Shown here: positions 6,503 to 18,495 of the stretch, in pieces | Position numbering within the stretch: the first letter of the stretch is position 1 | Layout of the letters: every line of letters begins with the position of its first letter | Program-made: the position numbers and the translations under genes | Notes under the pieces: model-generated | The model's database searches: none | What the model was told of the DNA's origin: nothing | The model's input: only the letters and a program-made list of their open reading frames with translations | Source of the DNA: Bacteroides sp. Marseille-P3684 | GTDB lineage: Bacteria; Bacteroidota; Bacteroidia; Bacteroidales; Bacteroidaceae | Direction of reading: 5' to 3' | Length of the DNA: 64,000 nt | Assembly (NCBI RefSeq): GCF_900291465.1 | Contig: NZ_LT985808.1 | Location: forward strand, 3,172,539-3,236,538

Positions 6503-9334
6503 TCATTGTCGTGCCAGCTCTTCGCGGAGGAACCTGGCGGTGTATCCTTCCGGGCATTGTGCCACTTCTTCGGGCGTGCCGCTGCACAGCAGACGTCCGC
6601 CTCCCCGTCCGCCCTCAGGACCCATGTCGATGAGGTAGTCGGCAGCCTTGATGACGTCCATGTTGTGCTCGATGACGATGACCGTGTTGCCTTTGTCCAC
6701 CAGTCGGTTGAGGACGGTGAGGAGGACACGGATGTCCTCGAAGTGCAGTCCGGTCGTCGGCTCGTCGAGGATGTACAGGGTCTTGCCGGTATCCCGCTTG
6801 GAGAGCTCGGTGGCGAGCTTCACACGCTGACTCTCCCCGCCCGACAAGGTGGTGGAGGGCTGCCCCAGCTTGATGTATCCCAGGCCGACTTCCTGCAGGA
6901 CCTTGATTTTATTCAGTATCTGCGGCACATTCTCGAAGAACTCCACTGCCCGGTTGATGGTCATGTCGAGCACGTCGGCAATGGACTTGCCCTTGAAACG
7001 CACTTCGAGCGTCTCGCGGTTGTAACGCTTGCCGTGGCACACTTCGCAAGGGACGAGTACGTCGGGGAGGAAGTTCATCTCGATGGTCTTGTAACCGTTG
7101 CCTCCGCATGCCTCGCAGCGTCCGCCGCTCACATTGAAGGAGAAGCGGCCCGCCTTGTAGCCGCGAATCTTCGACTCGGGCAGCTCCACGAAGAGCGAAC
7201 GGATGTCGGAGAAGACGCCCGTATAGGTTGCAGGGTTCGAACGCGGCGTGCGTCCCAAAGGCGACTGGTCGACATCGACCACCTTATCTATATACTCCAG
7301 CCCCTCAATGACGGTGTAGGGCAAGGGGTCACGCAGCGAACGGTAGAAATGTTGCGAGAGGATGGGTTGCAGGGTATCGTTGATCAGGGTGGACTTGCCG
7401 CTGCCCGAGACGCCGGTGACACAGATGAACCGTCCCAGGGGGAACTCCACGTCAACGCCTTTCAGGTTGTTGCCCGAGGCACCGCGCAGCCACAACGACT
7501 TGCCGTTGCCCTGACGGCGCACCGCCGGTATCTCTATCTTCATTTCCCCGTTGAGGTATTGCGAGGTGAGGGTATGGGTCTTCAGCATCTCCCCGGGGGT
7601 ACCGGCGAACACCACTTCACCGCCCAGTCGTCCTGCCTTCGGTCCCATGTCGACCACATAGTCGGCATTGAGCATCATGTCGCGGTCATGCTCGACCACA
7701 ATCACGGTGTTGCCCATGTCCCGCAGTTCCTTGAGCGAGTTAATCAGGCGGATGTTGTCACGCTGGTGCAGACCGATGCTCGGTTCATCGAGGATGTAGA
7801 GCACGTTGACGAGCTGCGAACCAATCTGTGTGGCAAGGCGGATGCGCTGGCTCTCACCGCCCGACAGGGTGACCGACGAACGGTTGAGCGACAGGTAGTC
7901 CAGTCCCACATCGAGGAGGAACTTCAGACGGGTACGTATCTCCTTCAGGATTTCTTCGGCGATGCGGAGCTGCTTGCCGTCGAGGTGTTCTTCCACATGG
8001 AGCATCCAGTCATAGAGTTCGCTGATGTCCATGGTCGCCAGTTCATAGATGTTCTTGTCGTGGATGCGGAAGCTCAGCGCCTCGCGATTCAGGCGTGCCC
8101 CTCCGCAATCGGGGCAGACCGCCGTCTTGGCAAACTGTTCCGCCCACTTCTGTTGGGTCGCGGACGCATCGCTCTCCTGAAGCATCTGGATGTACTTGAC
8201 CAGTCCTTCAAACGTCGTGAAATAGTCGGACGAGGAATGGAGCAGCGTGCTCTTGATTTTGATGCGCTCATCCGAACCGTGGAGTATCTCGTCGATGGCT
8301 TCGTCGGGCAACTCGCTCACGGGTGTCTTCAGCGTTGCCTCATACTTCTCCAGCAAGGCGGCAATCTGCCAGAATATCATGGCATTCTTGTATTTTCCCA
8401 GGGGGACGATGGCACCCTCGTAGATGGAGAGGCTGCGGTCGGGAATCACCTTGTCCACATCAATCAGGTTGACAAAGCCCAGTCCCTTGCAACGCGGGCA
8501 GGCTCCCTGCGGAGAGTTGAACGAGAAGTTGTGCGGTGCCGGCTCCCGGTAGGACAGTCCCGTGACCGGGCACATGAGCCGTTTGCTGTAATGACGGACG
8601 GTATTCGTGGCGACATCGAGCACCATGAGCAGTCCCTCGCCCTGGGTCATTGCCGTCGCCACGCTCTGCGTCAGTCGTTTGTCGTCCTTGTCACTGACGG
8701 CAAGCTTGTCGACCACCACCTCAATGTCGTGGTTCTTATAGCGGTCCAGCTTCATCCCGTGCATCACTTCGCGCACCTCTCCGTCAACCCGTACGTAGAG
8801 GTAGCCTTTCTTCCGCACTTGCTCGAACAGCTCCTTGTAGTGTCCCTTCCGGGTACGTACCAGCGGGGCTAGCAGCATGATGCGCTTGCCGGCATAGTCG
8901 CGCAGGATGAGGTCAATAATCTGTTCTTCGGTATATTTCACCATCTTCTCCCCCGACAGGTAGGAATACGCCGTACCGGCTCGGGCAAAGAGAAGTCTCA
9001 GGTAGTCATATATTTCAGTGGTTGTCCCCACGGTAGAGCGCGGGTTCTTGTTGGTTGTCTTCTGTTCGATGGAGATGACGGGGCTCAGTCCCGTGATCTT
9101 ATCCACATCGGGACGCTCCATGCCTCCCAGGAAGTTGCGTGCATACGCCGAGAAGGTCTCGATGTAGCGGCGTTGCCCTTCGGCGAAAATCGTGTCGAAA
9201 GCCAGCGACGACTTGCCGCTTCCGCTCAAACCCGTAATGACCGTCAGGCTGTTGCGTGGAATCTCCACGTCAATGTCCTTCAGGTTGTGTACGCGGGCAC
9301 CGTACACGTTTATCTTTTCCGTTTCGTCTGTCAT
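6503..9334 (-). CDS. uvrA: Excinuclease ABC subunit A
   Basis: 943 residues from [21 protein letters not shown] preferred this start to an upstream in-frame ATG at 9385 because the family N-terminus begins here. Two ABC ATPase modules are complete: Walker [10 protein letters not shown] at 35-43 and GVSGSGKST in the second half, with LSGGESQR signatures in both. Zinc modules include [19 protein letters not shown], and CEACGGNGY with [10 protein letters not shown]. UvrA dimers scan DNA for bulky damage and load UvrB, which is encoded at 48.9-51.0 kb. The opposite strand carries a long open frame that is only a codon-bias shadow. Confidence 0.97.
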   Translation of the reverse strand: MTDETEKINVYGARVHNLKDIDVEIPRNSLTVITGLSGSGKSSLAFDTIFAEGQRRYIETFSAYARNFLGGMERPDVDKITGLSPVISIEQKTTNKNPRSTVGTTTEIYDYLRLLFARAGTAYSYLSGEKMVKYTEEQIIDLILRDYAGKRIMLLAPLVRTRKGHYKELFEQVRKKGYLYVRVDGEVREVMHGMKLDRYKNHDIEVVVDKLAVSDKDDKRLTQSVATAMTQGEGLLMVLDVATNTVRHYSKRLMCPVTGLSYREPAPHNFSFNSPQGACPRCKGLGFVNLIDVDKVIPDRSLSIYEGAIVPLGKYKNAMIFWQIAALLEKYEATLKTPVSELPDEAIDEILHGSDERIKIKSTLLHSSSDYFTTFEGLVKYIQMLQESDASATQQKWAEQFAKTAVCPDCGGARLNREALSFRIHDKNIYELATMDISELYDWMLHVEEHLDGKQLRIAEEILKEIRTRLKFLLDVGLDYLSLNRSSVTLSGGESQRIRLATQIGSQLVNVLYILDEPSIGLHQRDNIRLINSLKELRDMGNTVIVVEHDRDMMLNADYVVDMGPKAGRLGGEVVFAGTPGEMLKTHTLTSQYLNGEMKIEIPAVRRQGNGKSLWLRGASGNNLKGVDVEFPLGRFICVTGVSGSGKSTLINDTLQPILSQHFYRSLRDPLPYTVIEGLEYIDKVVDVDQSPLGRTPRSNPATYTGVFSDIRSLFVELPESKIRGYKAGRFSFNVSGGRCEACGGNGYKTIEMNFLPDVLVPCEVCHGKRYNRETLEVRFKGKSIADVLDMTINRAVEFFENVPQILNKIKVLQEVGLGYIKLGQPSTTLSGGESQRVKLATELSKRDTGKTLYILDEPTTGLHFEDIRVLLTVLNRLVDKGNTVIVIEHNMDVIKAADYLIDMGPEGGRGGGRLLCSGTPEEVAQCPEGYTARFLREELARQ

Positions 9335-9585
9335 AGTGTTGTCTTGCTTCTGAATGAAAGTGTCTGGCGAACCATATCCCTGCAAAAATAATGCTTCAAG
9401 GTGAATTTATGGACATGAGACCGAAGAATATTTAAGCGGAAGCACTCGATGCCGGGAGTTTTTTTATACTTTTGCGGACAAATCGTGGCTCACTCAAGTT
9501 TCGCATACGCTCAACTTATCAGTTGTCAATCCGTCAACTACCTCTTGGGTCTGCGAGAGTTGAACGGCTCCTAAAACAAGTAAGA

Positions 9586-11367
9586 ATGAAACTCCTACGA
9601 CGTTGGTTATGCATCGGTCTGTTTGCCGGCCTCTCCTTCGGTCTTTCGGCACAGACAAACACCTATTTCCTCCATACAATCGCACGGGGCGAGAGTCTGA
9701 CCTCCATCGCCGCCACTTACAATGTATCGGTTTCCGACATCATCCGCCTCAACCCGGGCAGCGACAAGCTGATCAAGGCGGGTGAGCAGCTACGCATCCC
9801 CCAGTCAGCCAGCCAGAGTGCCACCCGCTACCACACCATCCAGCCGGGCGAAACGCTCTACCGCCTCATGCAGCAATATGGGGTGACGGTAAAGGCTATC
9901 TGTGACGCCAACCCGGGACTGAGCGCCAGCAACTTCCGCAGCGGACAGGTCATCATCATCCCTCCGTCGGACGCGTCCGCGCCCCCCGCACAACCACAAC
10001 CGGAGAGCAAGCCGGTCCAGGTGCCCCGGCAGCAGGAGGTCCAGGACATCCACAAGGTGAAGCGTCGGGAGACCATCTACAGCATCTGCCGCGAATATGG
10101 CATCACGGAGGAAGAACTGATTGCCGCCAACCCGGAACTGCGCAGCGCCAGCCTGAAGAAAGGCACCTACCTCCGCATCCCTTACCACAAGGAGAGTCCG
10201 GTGACGCCCGTAGCCCCCACCACCATCCCGACGGACAACGAACTGTTTGCCAGCGTACGCCCGGACACACAGAGCAAGAGCCGGCTGCGTGTGGCAGTGA
10301 TGCTGCCCTTCATGCTCGACGGCTCGGGACAGGGGGAACAGGCACGCATGGTGGAGTATTACCAGGGATTCCTGATGGCAATCAACGAGCTGAAGCAGAA
10401 GGGGACGTCATTCGACATCTACACCTACGATACCCGAGACGATGCCTCTACCATCCGCAGCATCCTCGCCAAGAACGAGATGAAGCAGATGGACCTCATC
10501 ATCGGTCCGGGACACTCGACCTACATCCCTGCCATCTCCGACTTCTCGAAGGAGAACAAAATCCGTCTGGTGGTACCCTTCACGTCAAAGTGTGACGAGG
10601 TGTTCACCAACCCTTACCTCTATCAGGTCAATACGCCGCAATCCTACCTCTACTCCGAGGTGTACGAACACTTCCTGCGCAAGTTCCGCGGGCAAAACAT
10701 CATCTTTGTGAATGCAGCCGATGGCGGAACGGACAAGCGTGACTTCATCGCAGGCTTCAAGCAGGAACTGAAGAATCAGGGAGTATCCTACAAGGAGATT
10801 CTTGCCAACAGCAAGGAGAGCATCGAGAGTGCCTTGAGTGCCGGCACGGAAAACATCCTCATCCCCACCTCGGGCAGCAACATTGCCCTCATCAAGCTCC
10901 TCCCCTACCTGAAAGCCCTGAAGCTGTCGTGGGAGGCTGACGGCACGCCCGACAAGTACAGCCTGCACCTCTTCGGCTATCCGGAGTGGCAGACCTACAC
11001 CGCCGACCACCTGAACGACTTCTACACGTTTGACACCTACTTCTACACGTCGTTCTATGCCAACAACCTGTCGGTGGATGTCGTCAACTTCCAGCAGGAG
11101 TTCCGCCGCTGGTATCACAAGGAAATCCTCAACACCTACCCGAAGTATGCCATCCTGGGCTATGAGACGGCTAACTTCCTCCTGCAGGGACTGTCACGCT
11201 ACGGTAACAACCTGGAGGACAACCTGGACAAGATTTGTGTGACTCCCATCCAGACCAGCTTCCGTTTCGAACGGGTGAACAACTGGGGCGGATTCATCAA
11301 CAAGAAGGTATTCTTCATCCACTTCACCAAGGACCATGAACTGATTAAAATGGATTTTGACCGATGA
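9586..11367 (+). CDS. LysM repeats fused to a type-1 periplasmic-binding domain
   Basis: 593 residues from MKLLRRWLCIGLFAG; an upstream extension to 9472 would precede a good signal peptide and is rejected. The signal peptide ends at SAQ (about residue 22). Three LysM peptidoglycan-binding repeats follow at about 25-68 (HTIARGESLTSIAATYNVS), 79-122 (HTIQPGETLYRLMQQYGV) and 150-192 (HKVKRRETIYSICREYGI). A Pro/Gln linker lies between repeats 2 and 3. From about residue 235 the protein resembles amino-acid ABC receptors (LRVAVMLPFMLDG, DLIIGPGHSTYIPAISDF, NPYLYQVNTPQS). No permease gene is adjacent, so a wall-anchored binding or scaffold role is more likely than transport. The next gene overlaps by 4 bp. 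Confidence 0.85.
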   Translation: MKLLRRWLCIGLFAGLSFGLSAQTNTYFLHTIARGESLTSIAATYNVSVSDIIRLNPGSDKLIKAGEQLRIPQSASQSATRYHTIQPGETLYRLMQQYGVTVKAICDANPGLSASNFRSGQVIIIPPSDASAPPAQPQPESKPVQVPRQQEVQDIHKVKRRETIYSICREYGITEEELIAANPELRSASLKKGTYLRIPYHKESPVTPVAPTTIPTDNELFASVRPDTQSKSRLRVAVMLPFMLDGSGQGEQARMVEYYQGFLMAINELKQKGTSFDIYTYDTRDDASTIRSILAKNEMKQMDLIIGPGHSTYIPAISDFSKENKIRLVVPFTSKCDEVFTNPYLYQVNTPQSYLYSEVYEHFLRKFRGQNIIFVNAADGGTDKRDFIAGFKQELKNQGVSYKEILANSKESIESALSAGTENILIPTSGSNIALIKLLPYLKALKLSWEADGTPDKYSLHLFGYPEWQTYTADHLNDFYTFDTYFYTSFYANNLSVDVVNFQQEFRRWYHKEILNTYPKYAILGYETANFLLQGLSRYGNNLEDNLDKICVTPIQTSFRFERVNNWGGFINKKVFFIHFTKDHELIKMDFDR

Positions 11368-12077
11368 AGCAGACACTTAAAAGCACCCTCCTCCTTCTCG
11401 CCGTCCTTCTCCTGGGCGGTCTCCTGCCTGCCCGTGCCCAGGTGGGCGAAGCACGCAGCGACCTTGCCATCGGTGTCAACGGCGGTATCAATCTGAGCAG
11501 CGTGACGTTCAACCCGACCATCAAGACCACCAACCTCATGGGCATGTGCGGCGGCTTGACCATCCGCTACACGTGTGAGAAATACTTCACCGCCATCTGT
11601 GCCCTGCAAATGGAAATCAACTACGCCCAGCGCGGATGGAAGGAAGACATCGAGGACGGCAGCGGCAACACCTACCAGCGCACGACCAACTACCTGGAAG
11701 TGCCGTTCATGTTCAACATGGGTTGGGGACGCGAGCAGCGCGGCGTGAAGTTCTTCATCAACGCCGGTCCGCAGATGAACTTCTTCCTGAGCGAGAAAGA
11801 AGAGTACGGCGGCGGAACGTGGGACACCTCCAACCGCCCGAACAACGTGGTGGAACAATACGGGAAAGACACCGAGAACTCGTTCGACTACGGAATCTGC
11901 GGAGGCGGAGGCATCGACTGGAGCACGAAGGTCGGGCATTTCGTGCTCGAAGGACGCTACTACTACGGCCTGGGAGACATCTTCAAGAACACCAAGAAGG
12001 ACTATTTCGGTCGCTCGGGCAACTCCTCCATCACCGTCAAGCTCAGCTATCTGTTCGACATCATCAAGACAAAATAA
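11364..12077 (+). CDS. PorT-type outer-membrane beta-barrel protein
   Basis: 237 residues. The signal peptide ends at ARAQ (about residue 26). The mature protein has alternating amphipathic strands (IGVNGGINLSSV, YFTAICALQMEINYAQRG, NYLEVPFMFNMGWG, FINAGPQMNFFLSEKEE) and ends in an aromatic strand (VKLSYLFDIIK). This is the pattern of the eight-stranded PorT / outer-membrane beta-barrel (PF13568-like) family. It overlaps the LysM gene by ATGA, so the two are translated together. A peptidoglycan-binding protein paired with an outer-membrane barrel suggests envelope organisation, which is inferred. Confidence 0.8.
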   Translation: MKQTLKSTLLLLAVLLLGGLLPARAQVGEARSDLAIGVNGGINLSSVTFNPTIKTTNLMGMCGGLTIRYTCEKYFTAICALQMEINYAQRGWKEDIEDGSGNTYQRTTNYLEVPFMFNMGWGREQRGVKFFINAGPQMNFFLSEKEEYGGGTWDTSNRPNNVVEQYGKDTENSFDYGICGGGGIDWSTKVGHFVLEGRYYYGLGDIFKNTKKDYFGRSGNSSITVKLSYLFDIIKTK

Positions 12078-12078
12078 A

Positions 12079-12127
12079 GTGAACCCATGCAGGGACAGGC
12101 GATCTGTACGCCCCTGCATGGGTTCAC
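12079..12127. terminator. Bidirectional terminator hairpin
   Basis: A perfect 16-bp inverted repeat (GTGAACCCATGCAGGG / CCCTGCATGGGTTCAC) with a 17-nt loop lies between two converging genes and starts 2 bp after the plus-strand stop codon. There is no clear T-tract. Confidence 0.75.
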
Positions 12128-12144
12128 TGTATCCGGCTTGCTCC

Positions 12145-12924
12145 TCAACCCAGAAAATGCTGCAAGGCACGAAGGACCCCGTCCTCATCGACCGAGGTCG
12201 TGACATAGTCTGCCTGCGACTTCACGGCATCATTCGCGTTGCCCATGGCCACACCGATGCCGGCACGGCGTAACATCGCTACGTCGTTCCCGCCATCTCC
12301 GAAAGCCATCGTCTCCTCAATCCCGATACCGAAACGGGCAGCCATGCGTTCGATGCCCTTCCCCTTGTCGGCTCCGTCGGCTGTGATGTCCGTGAAGGCA
12401 GGATGCCAACGTCCGGAGATGCAGCCGGGCAGTTGCGGCAGGACGATGCGCTCCGTCGGTTCATCAATGATGGGAGTTATCTGAATGATGCGCTCCTGAA
12501 AGATGGTATCCAGCGGCGGATTCTCGGGCAGGTGCTGCACGTTGAGGTACTCGTAGAAAATCTTATAGAGCAGGTCGTTGGGGTTTTGCAGGACGATGTG
12601 CTTCTCGCCCACATAGACGCAGGCAAAGTGCATCTCGTCGGACAGGCGTGCCATGATGCGCACATCCTCTGCCGGGATGGGATTGCACGCCACCACCTCT
12701 TTGCCCACGAAGCTGAATGCCCCGTTGGTAGTTACGTAGCCGTCAATCAGATGCTCGATGGCACCCAGGTTGTCGATGATGGCAATGGGACGTCCCGTCG
12801 CAATGAAAATCTTTACACCCGCTTTCTTGGCCTGTTCAAGCGCCGCTACCGTGGAAGCCGGTATGGCATGTGTACGGAAGCTCACCAGCGTCCCGTCAAT
12901 ATCAAAAAACAATGCTTTTATCAT
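12145..12924 (-). CDS. Cof-type HAD-IIB sugar/nucleotide phosphatase
   Basis: 259 residues. HAD motif I is FFDIDGTLVSF at the N-terminus with the nucleophile in DIDGT. Motif II is IFIATGRP, then a C2-type cap, and motifs III/IV are KGKGIERMAARFGI and MAFGDGGNDVAMLRRAGIGVAMGNA. The family dephosphorylates small phospho-metabolites in the cytoplasm; the substrate cannot be read from sequence. The gene stands alone between a convergent beta-barrel gene and the divergent hppA. Confidence 0.9.
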   Translation of the reverse strand: MIKALFFDIDGTLVSFRTHAIPASTVAALEQAKKAGVKIFIATGRPIAIIDNLGAIEHLIDGYVTTNGAFSFVGKEVVACNPIPAEDVRIMARLSDEMHFACVYVGEKHIVLQNPNDLLYKIFYEYLNVQHLPENPPLDTIFQERIIQITPIIDEPTERIVLPQLPGCISGRWHPAFTDITADGADKGKGIERMAARFGIGIEETMAFGDGGNDVAMLRRAGIGVAMGNANDAVKSQADYVTTSVDEDGVLRALQHFLG

Positions 12925-13020
12925 AATCCAAAATCTTTTCCGTCCGCAAAGATAGACAGAAATAAAGACATACCCAACCCTCCTCCCATGAACAAAATGC
13001 TACAAAAAAGCAGACAAACA

Positions 13021-13052
13021 TTTGCACACGTACAGGCTTTTGCCTACTTTTG
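13021..13052 (+). promoter_or_regulatory. Promoter of hppA
   Basis: TTTG (13021-13024), a 20-bp spacer and TACTTTTG (13045-13052) fit the Bacteroidales consensus. The start codon follows 35 bp later. Confidence 0.7.
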
Positions 13053-13087
13053 AAGCGAAGAAAAACACCTTATTCAACTTTAATATC

Positions 13088-15292
<2,205 letters not shown>

Positions 15293-15317
15293 GGCAGACG
15301 CTCCCGCAGACAGACGA

Positions 15318-15363
15318 CATCCGCGAAGAAGAGCCGGGACAGAAACGCTCTCCTTCGCGGATG
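15318..15363 (+). terminator. Terminator hairpin after hppA
   Basis: CATCCGCGAAG / CTTCGCGGATG continues inward as AGAGC / GCTCT around a 12-nt loop. It starts 26 bp after the stop codon. Its right arm overlaps the -33 region of the next promoter. Confidence 0.75.
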
Positions 15364-15386
15364 TTCCATGAATATCCTTACCTTTG
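15354..15386 (+). promoter_or_regulatory. Promoter of the GH43-like gene
   Basis: TTCG (15354-15357), 21 bp and TACCTTTG (15379-15386). The -7 box is a full match; the -33 box has one mismatch and lies in the right arm of the hppA terminator. Confidence 0.55.
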
Positions 15387-15409
15387 CACCCCGACAAACA
15401 CGAGACACA

Positions 15410-16384
15410 ATGAAAAGACTACACTCCCTGCTCGCGGGGGCACTCCTGCTCTCCGCCATTTCACTGACGGCAACGGCACAGCCCCCGTCCGCTTCCGCCT
15501 CTACTCCCGAAACAGACTACTACCTCTCCACCTCCTTCCACGAACCGGCTGACGAAGGGCTTCGCCTGCTCTACAGCACCGACGGCATCCGCTGGGACAG
15601 CATTCCCGGCACGTGGCTTGCCCCGAAGCTGGGTGCCGGCATCCTGCGCGACCCGTCCATCCGACGCGGACCCGACGGAACGTTCCACCTGGTGTGGACC
15701 ATCGCGTGGAAAGGCGACACGGGCATCGGCTATGCCTCCTCGAAGGACCTGATACACTGGAGCGAGCAACGGCGCATCCCCGTGATGGACCACGTGGCGG
15801 ACACCTACAGCGTGTGGGCGCCGGAGCTGTTCTACGACGAAGTGAAAGGGCAATTCCTGATTGTCTATACCGCCGTCGTGAACGACGGCACCTGCACCGG
15901 ACGGCGCAACGAACACGGTGACTACCACCGCCTCTACTACGTCACCACACGCGACTTTACCGAGTTCTCCTCTCCCCGCCTGCTCTATGATGCGGGCTAC
16001 AGCTGCATCGACGGCTTCATCGTGAAACGGGGCGACGGGGACTATGTGCTCGTGGCGAAGGACAACCGCAAGGCAAACAGCAACCTGCGCGTAGCCTTTG
16101 CCCGGAATGCCGAAGGTCCGTACACCAATCCGCTGTCGCGCCCCTTCACGGGCATCTTCGCCGAAGGTCCGTCCGTCAGCCGGGTGGGCGACACCTACTA
16201 CATCTATTACGACCTCTACCGCCGGCACATCTACGGTGCCAGCACCACGCGCGACTTCATCCACTTCACCGACGTCACCGACCAGGTGTCCTTCCCGCAG
16301 GGGCACAAGCACGGCACGACTTTCCGCGCACCGGCTTCCATCGTGGAAGGGCTGCTCCGTGCAGCACAACAACACGGGGATTGA
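15410..16384 (+). CDS. Secreted GH43-like glycoside hydrolase
   Basis: 324 residues from MKRLHSLLAGALLL; the in-frame ATG at 15368 precedes the promoter box and is rejected. A signal peptide ends at ATAQ (about residue 24). The rest is a five-bladed beta-propeller of the GH43 clan. The likely catalytic base is D81 (ILRDPSI), the modulating Asp D201 (CIDGFIV) and the acid E252 (FAEGPSV); the blade motif VWAPELFYD is at about 136-143. Such enzymes usually release arabinose or xylose from plant polysaccharides. No SusC/D pair is adjacent, so it works outside an obvious polysaccharide locus. The substrate is unknown. Confidence 0.8.
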   Translation: MKRLHSLLAGALLLSAISLTATAQPPSASASTPETDYYLSTSFHEPADEGLRLLYSTDGIRWDSIPGTWLAPKLGAGILRDPSIRRGPDGTFHLVWTIAWKGDTGIGYASSKDLIHWSEQRRIPVMDHVADTYSVWAPELFYDEVKGQFLIVYTAVVNDGTCTGRRNEHGDYHRLYYVTTRDFTEFSSPRLLYDAGYSCIDGFIVKRGDGDYVLVAKDNRKANSNLRVAFARNAEGPYTNPLSRPFTGIFAEGPSVSRVGDTYYIYYDLYRRHIYGASTTRDFIHFTDVTDQVSFPQGHKHGTTFRAPASIVEGLLRAAQQHGD

Positions 16385-16400
16385 CCTCATCAACCCCAGG

Positions 16401-16525
16401 GACAGACAATGAACAAGCCGGACTTAGATGGACCAAAGTATAATACTTTGGCACCCTAAGTATAATACTTAGGTAGGCTAAGTATCATACTTAGGTCCAT
16501 CTAAGCCGGCTTCATTGCCTGTCTC
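16401..16525. repeat. 125-bp inverted repeat enclosing a 22-bp-period palindrome array, type B
   Basis: Outer arms at 16401-16434 and 16494-16525 are near-perfect inverted repeats (CTTAGATGGACC / GGTCCATCTAAG, CAATGAA / TTCATTG). Between and within them are three 13-19-bp palindromes, TAAGTAT-N-ATACTTA type, centred at 16442, 16464 and 16486, exactly 22 bp apart. The block lies between convergent genes, so it may also stop transcription in both directions. Confidence 0.9.
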
Positions 16526-16567
16526 TCCCCCAGGATGAGGAGGGAGAAGGCACGTGTATCCGTTCAC

Positions 16568-17449
16568 TCAGTCCCTCACCTCGGAAGTCTGTCCGTCTTC
16601 GGTGATGCGGACGTCCATTTCGTAATTGTCCAGGTCAACCAGGTAATAGCTCTCGCCGGACGCCGTCTCCACCCAGTCGCAATCATCGATGCGGTAGCCG
16701 GCGTACTTGCCACTGAGCGCATTCGTCACGACAGCAGGGATGTCCCGTCCGCAGTCCGTCTTACTCCACAACCAGCTATAGGAGGAGTCAAAACGCAGCT
16801 CGATGCTCTTCCCGTCATAAATCACGTCCACCTCATAGCCGCCCTGTTCCCGGTCGATGTCCACGATGCGGGCACCGGCATAGCGTCCGTTGATGAAGTC
16901 CTCGATGGCGGAAGGCTTCTGTGACGGCAGCAGACTCTCGTTGCGGTCGTCGTCCTGGTCGGTCACGTCGCGGAAGAGGGTGCCGTTGGTGTCGAAGTAC
17001 AGGTCATGGTCCTGCTGACCGCGCTGCTCCACCTCAATCTTGAAGATTGCCTCGTAGTCGGGACGCTGTATCTCGTCGATGTCGTCCACCACCCACTGGG
17101 CATACGCGCTGGTATAGAACCCGTCGCGTACGGCCTGCGGCAACGCGTCGATGTTGCGTCCGTGGTCAATCTCGGTCATCATCCAGCTGCCGTCTGCCGT
17201 GTACCAGGCATCGTGCTCCTTGTTGTCCTTCCAGAACTCTGCCACGATATAGCCGCTGCGCTCATACTCCCACTCCACCCGTGTGGCACCGGAATACTGC
17301 TGGCTGAAGGCTGCCTGGACGGCTTCGGGGGCAGCGAACTTGTCCTCGTCGTCATCACATGCCGTGAATGCGAACATGCCTGCCACACACAGCGTGGCTA
17401 CTCTCATCCATTGGATACTCTTCACAGTTGTCAGTCTTCTTGTCTTCAT
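16568..17449 (-). CDS. PepSY-like (DUF2874) lipoprotein
   Basis: 293 residues from MKTRRLTTVKSIQWMRVATL. The lipobox is FTAC, followed by DDDEDK, an acidic stretch of the kind that sends Bacteroides lipoproteins to the outer surface. Two or three PepSY-like repeats follow, each with an F..Y.GA..VEW...GY.VEF pattern: AFSQQYSGATRVEWEYERSG at about 45-65 and FINGRYAGARIVDIDREQGG in the second half. A Ser/Trp-containing strand, SYSWLWSKTDC, is conserved between repeats. Such proteins may bind peptides or inhibit peptidases in the envelope; this is inferred. It lies 77 bp downstream of the zinc-ribbon membrane protein gene. Confidence 0.75.
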   Translation of the reverse strand: MKTRRLTTVKSIQWMRVATLCVAGMFAFTACDDDEDKFAAPEAVQAAFSQQYSGATRVEWEYERSGYIVAEFWKDNKEHDAWYTADGSWMMTEIDHGRNIDALPQAVRDGFYTSAYAQWVVDDIDEIQRPDYEAIFKIEVEQRGQQDHDLYFDTNGTLFRDVTDQDDDRNESLLPSQKPSAIEDFINGRYAGARIVDIDREQGGYEVDVIYDGKSIELRFDSSYSWLWSKTDCGRDIPAVVTNALSGKYAGYRIDDCDWVETASGESYYLVDLDNYEMDVRITEDGQTSEVRD

Positions 17450-17526
17450 AGTCTTGTTGCTTTTGGTATTTCTGAAGGCAAAGCTAGACGGCAATTCTGA
17501 AAAGAATTTGAAACGCACGACAATTT

Positions 17527-18495
17527 TCACTCATTGTCCCAGCCGCAGTGGGGACAGACGCCTTTCCGGGACAGACGGGCGCCGCAGTGACCGCATACAT
17601 AGGTAGAGAAACTGGTGCGCAGGAGGTAGCGCACGGTGTAGAAGAAGAAGGCTGCCGACAGGGCATAGCCCACGTAGTAGTAGACGCTCCACGTGACAAT
17701 CATGTAGAGGAACAGGCACAGGGTACCCAGTCCGAGCAGGTAGAGCAACGACGTGGAGAAGTCGAGCTGATGGAACAGGTCGTCGACCAGTGCCAGGGCA
17801 GACAGGAGGACCGCCCACACCGACGCGATGAACAGCGCCAGCAGGAGGGGCAGCCCGAAGGGGTTGAGCGTAGGGTTGAAGTAGTAGTGTACCCACGTCT
17901 CGGGCACGAAGCGTTGCATGCTGGCATAGAGCGTCGCCGACAGCACGATGCAGATGCACAGCACGGCGGGATAGATGCTGTCCACACGGGAGGCAGTCAC
18001 CGACGAGCGTGTGGACGACTTGCGGCGCGACCGCCGGACGAGGTAGAACAGGATGAAGGCGCAGCCGATGAACAGGAAGACCCGGTTGCGCAGGCTGGAG
18101 AACCAGTGGATGAACTGTGAGATGGGGTCGACCGGGACGACACTCTCGAGCAGATGTTCCTCGGGCACCCACCCCATGGTGTGCTGGTCGCGTGCCACCT
18201 TGATCCATACGGCATGGACCGTGTCGGACGTCATGCGGGCAAAGTCCGCCACCACCAGCACGTCACCACGGCGGACCCACAGGGAGTCGGCGCTGAGCAT
18301 CTCGCGCAGGGGCAGCGAGTCGGCGAGCACCTTGAAGTTGTAGTTCACGCCGTAATGGTGGGTGGAGCGGAACTCCAGCGAGTCGCGCTGCTCACGTGTG
18401 AGGTCCCACACCGAGTAGTCCGGCTCCGGATAGTGACACGACACCAGCAGGAAGCCCACGACAAGCAACGTTCCTATCCACTCAATCAGTTTCAT
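17527..18495 (-). CDS. Polytopic membrane protein with N-terminal lipobox and C-terminal zinc ribbon
   Basis: 322 residues. The N-terminus (MKLIEWIGTLLVVGFLLVSC) has a lipobox-like Cys. A soluble domain of about 110 residues resembles SH3-type domains in its turn pattern (LWVRRGDVLVVADFARM, HTMGWVPEEHLLE). At least five hydrophobic segments follow. The C-terminus is a zinc ribbon, CGHCGARLSRKGVCPHCGW. A zinc ribbon after the last membrane helix would be cytoplasmic, while the SH3-like part would be outside. It overlaps the U32 gene by 14 bp. I do not recognise a named family. Confidence 0.75.
   Translation of the reverse strand: MKLIEWIGTLLVVGFLLVSCHYPEPDYSVWDLTREQRDSLEFRSTHHYGVNYNFKVLADSLPLREMLSADSLWVRRGDVLVVADFARMTSDTVHAVWIKVARDQHTMGWVPEEHLLESVVPVDPISQFIHWFSSLRNRVFLFIGCAFILFYLVRRSRRKSSTRSSVTASRVDSIYPAVLCICIVLSATLYASMQRFVPETWVHYYFNPTLNPFGLPLLLALFIASVWAVLLSALALVDDLFHQLDFSTSLLYLLGLGTLCLFLYMIVTWSVYYYVGYALSAAFFFYTVRYLLRTSFSTYVCGHCGARLSRKGVCPHCGWDNE

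Noticed and set aside
6467-8872. 801-codon plus-strand frame antisense to uvrA
   Set aside because: It lies wholly opposite uvrA, has no family motifs, and reflects GC-rich codon bias; similar shadows lie opposite the U32, susC and uvrB genes.
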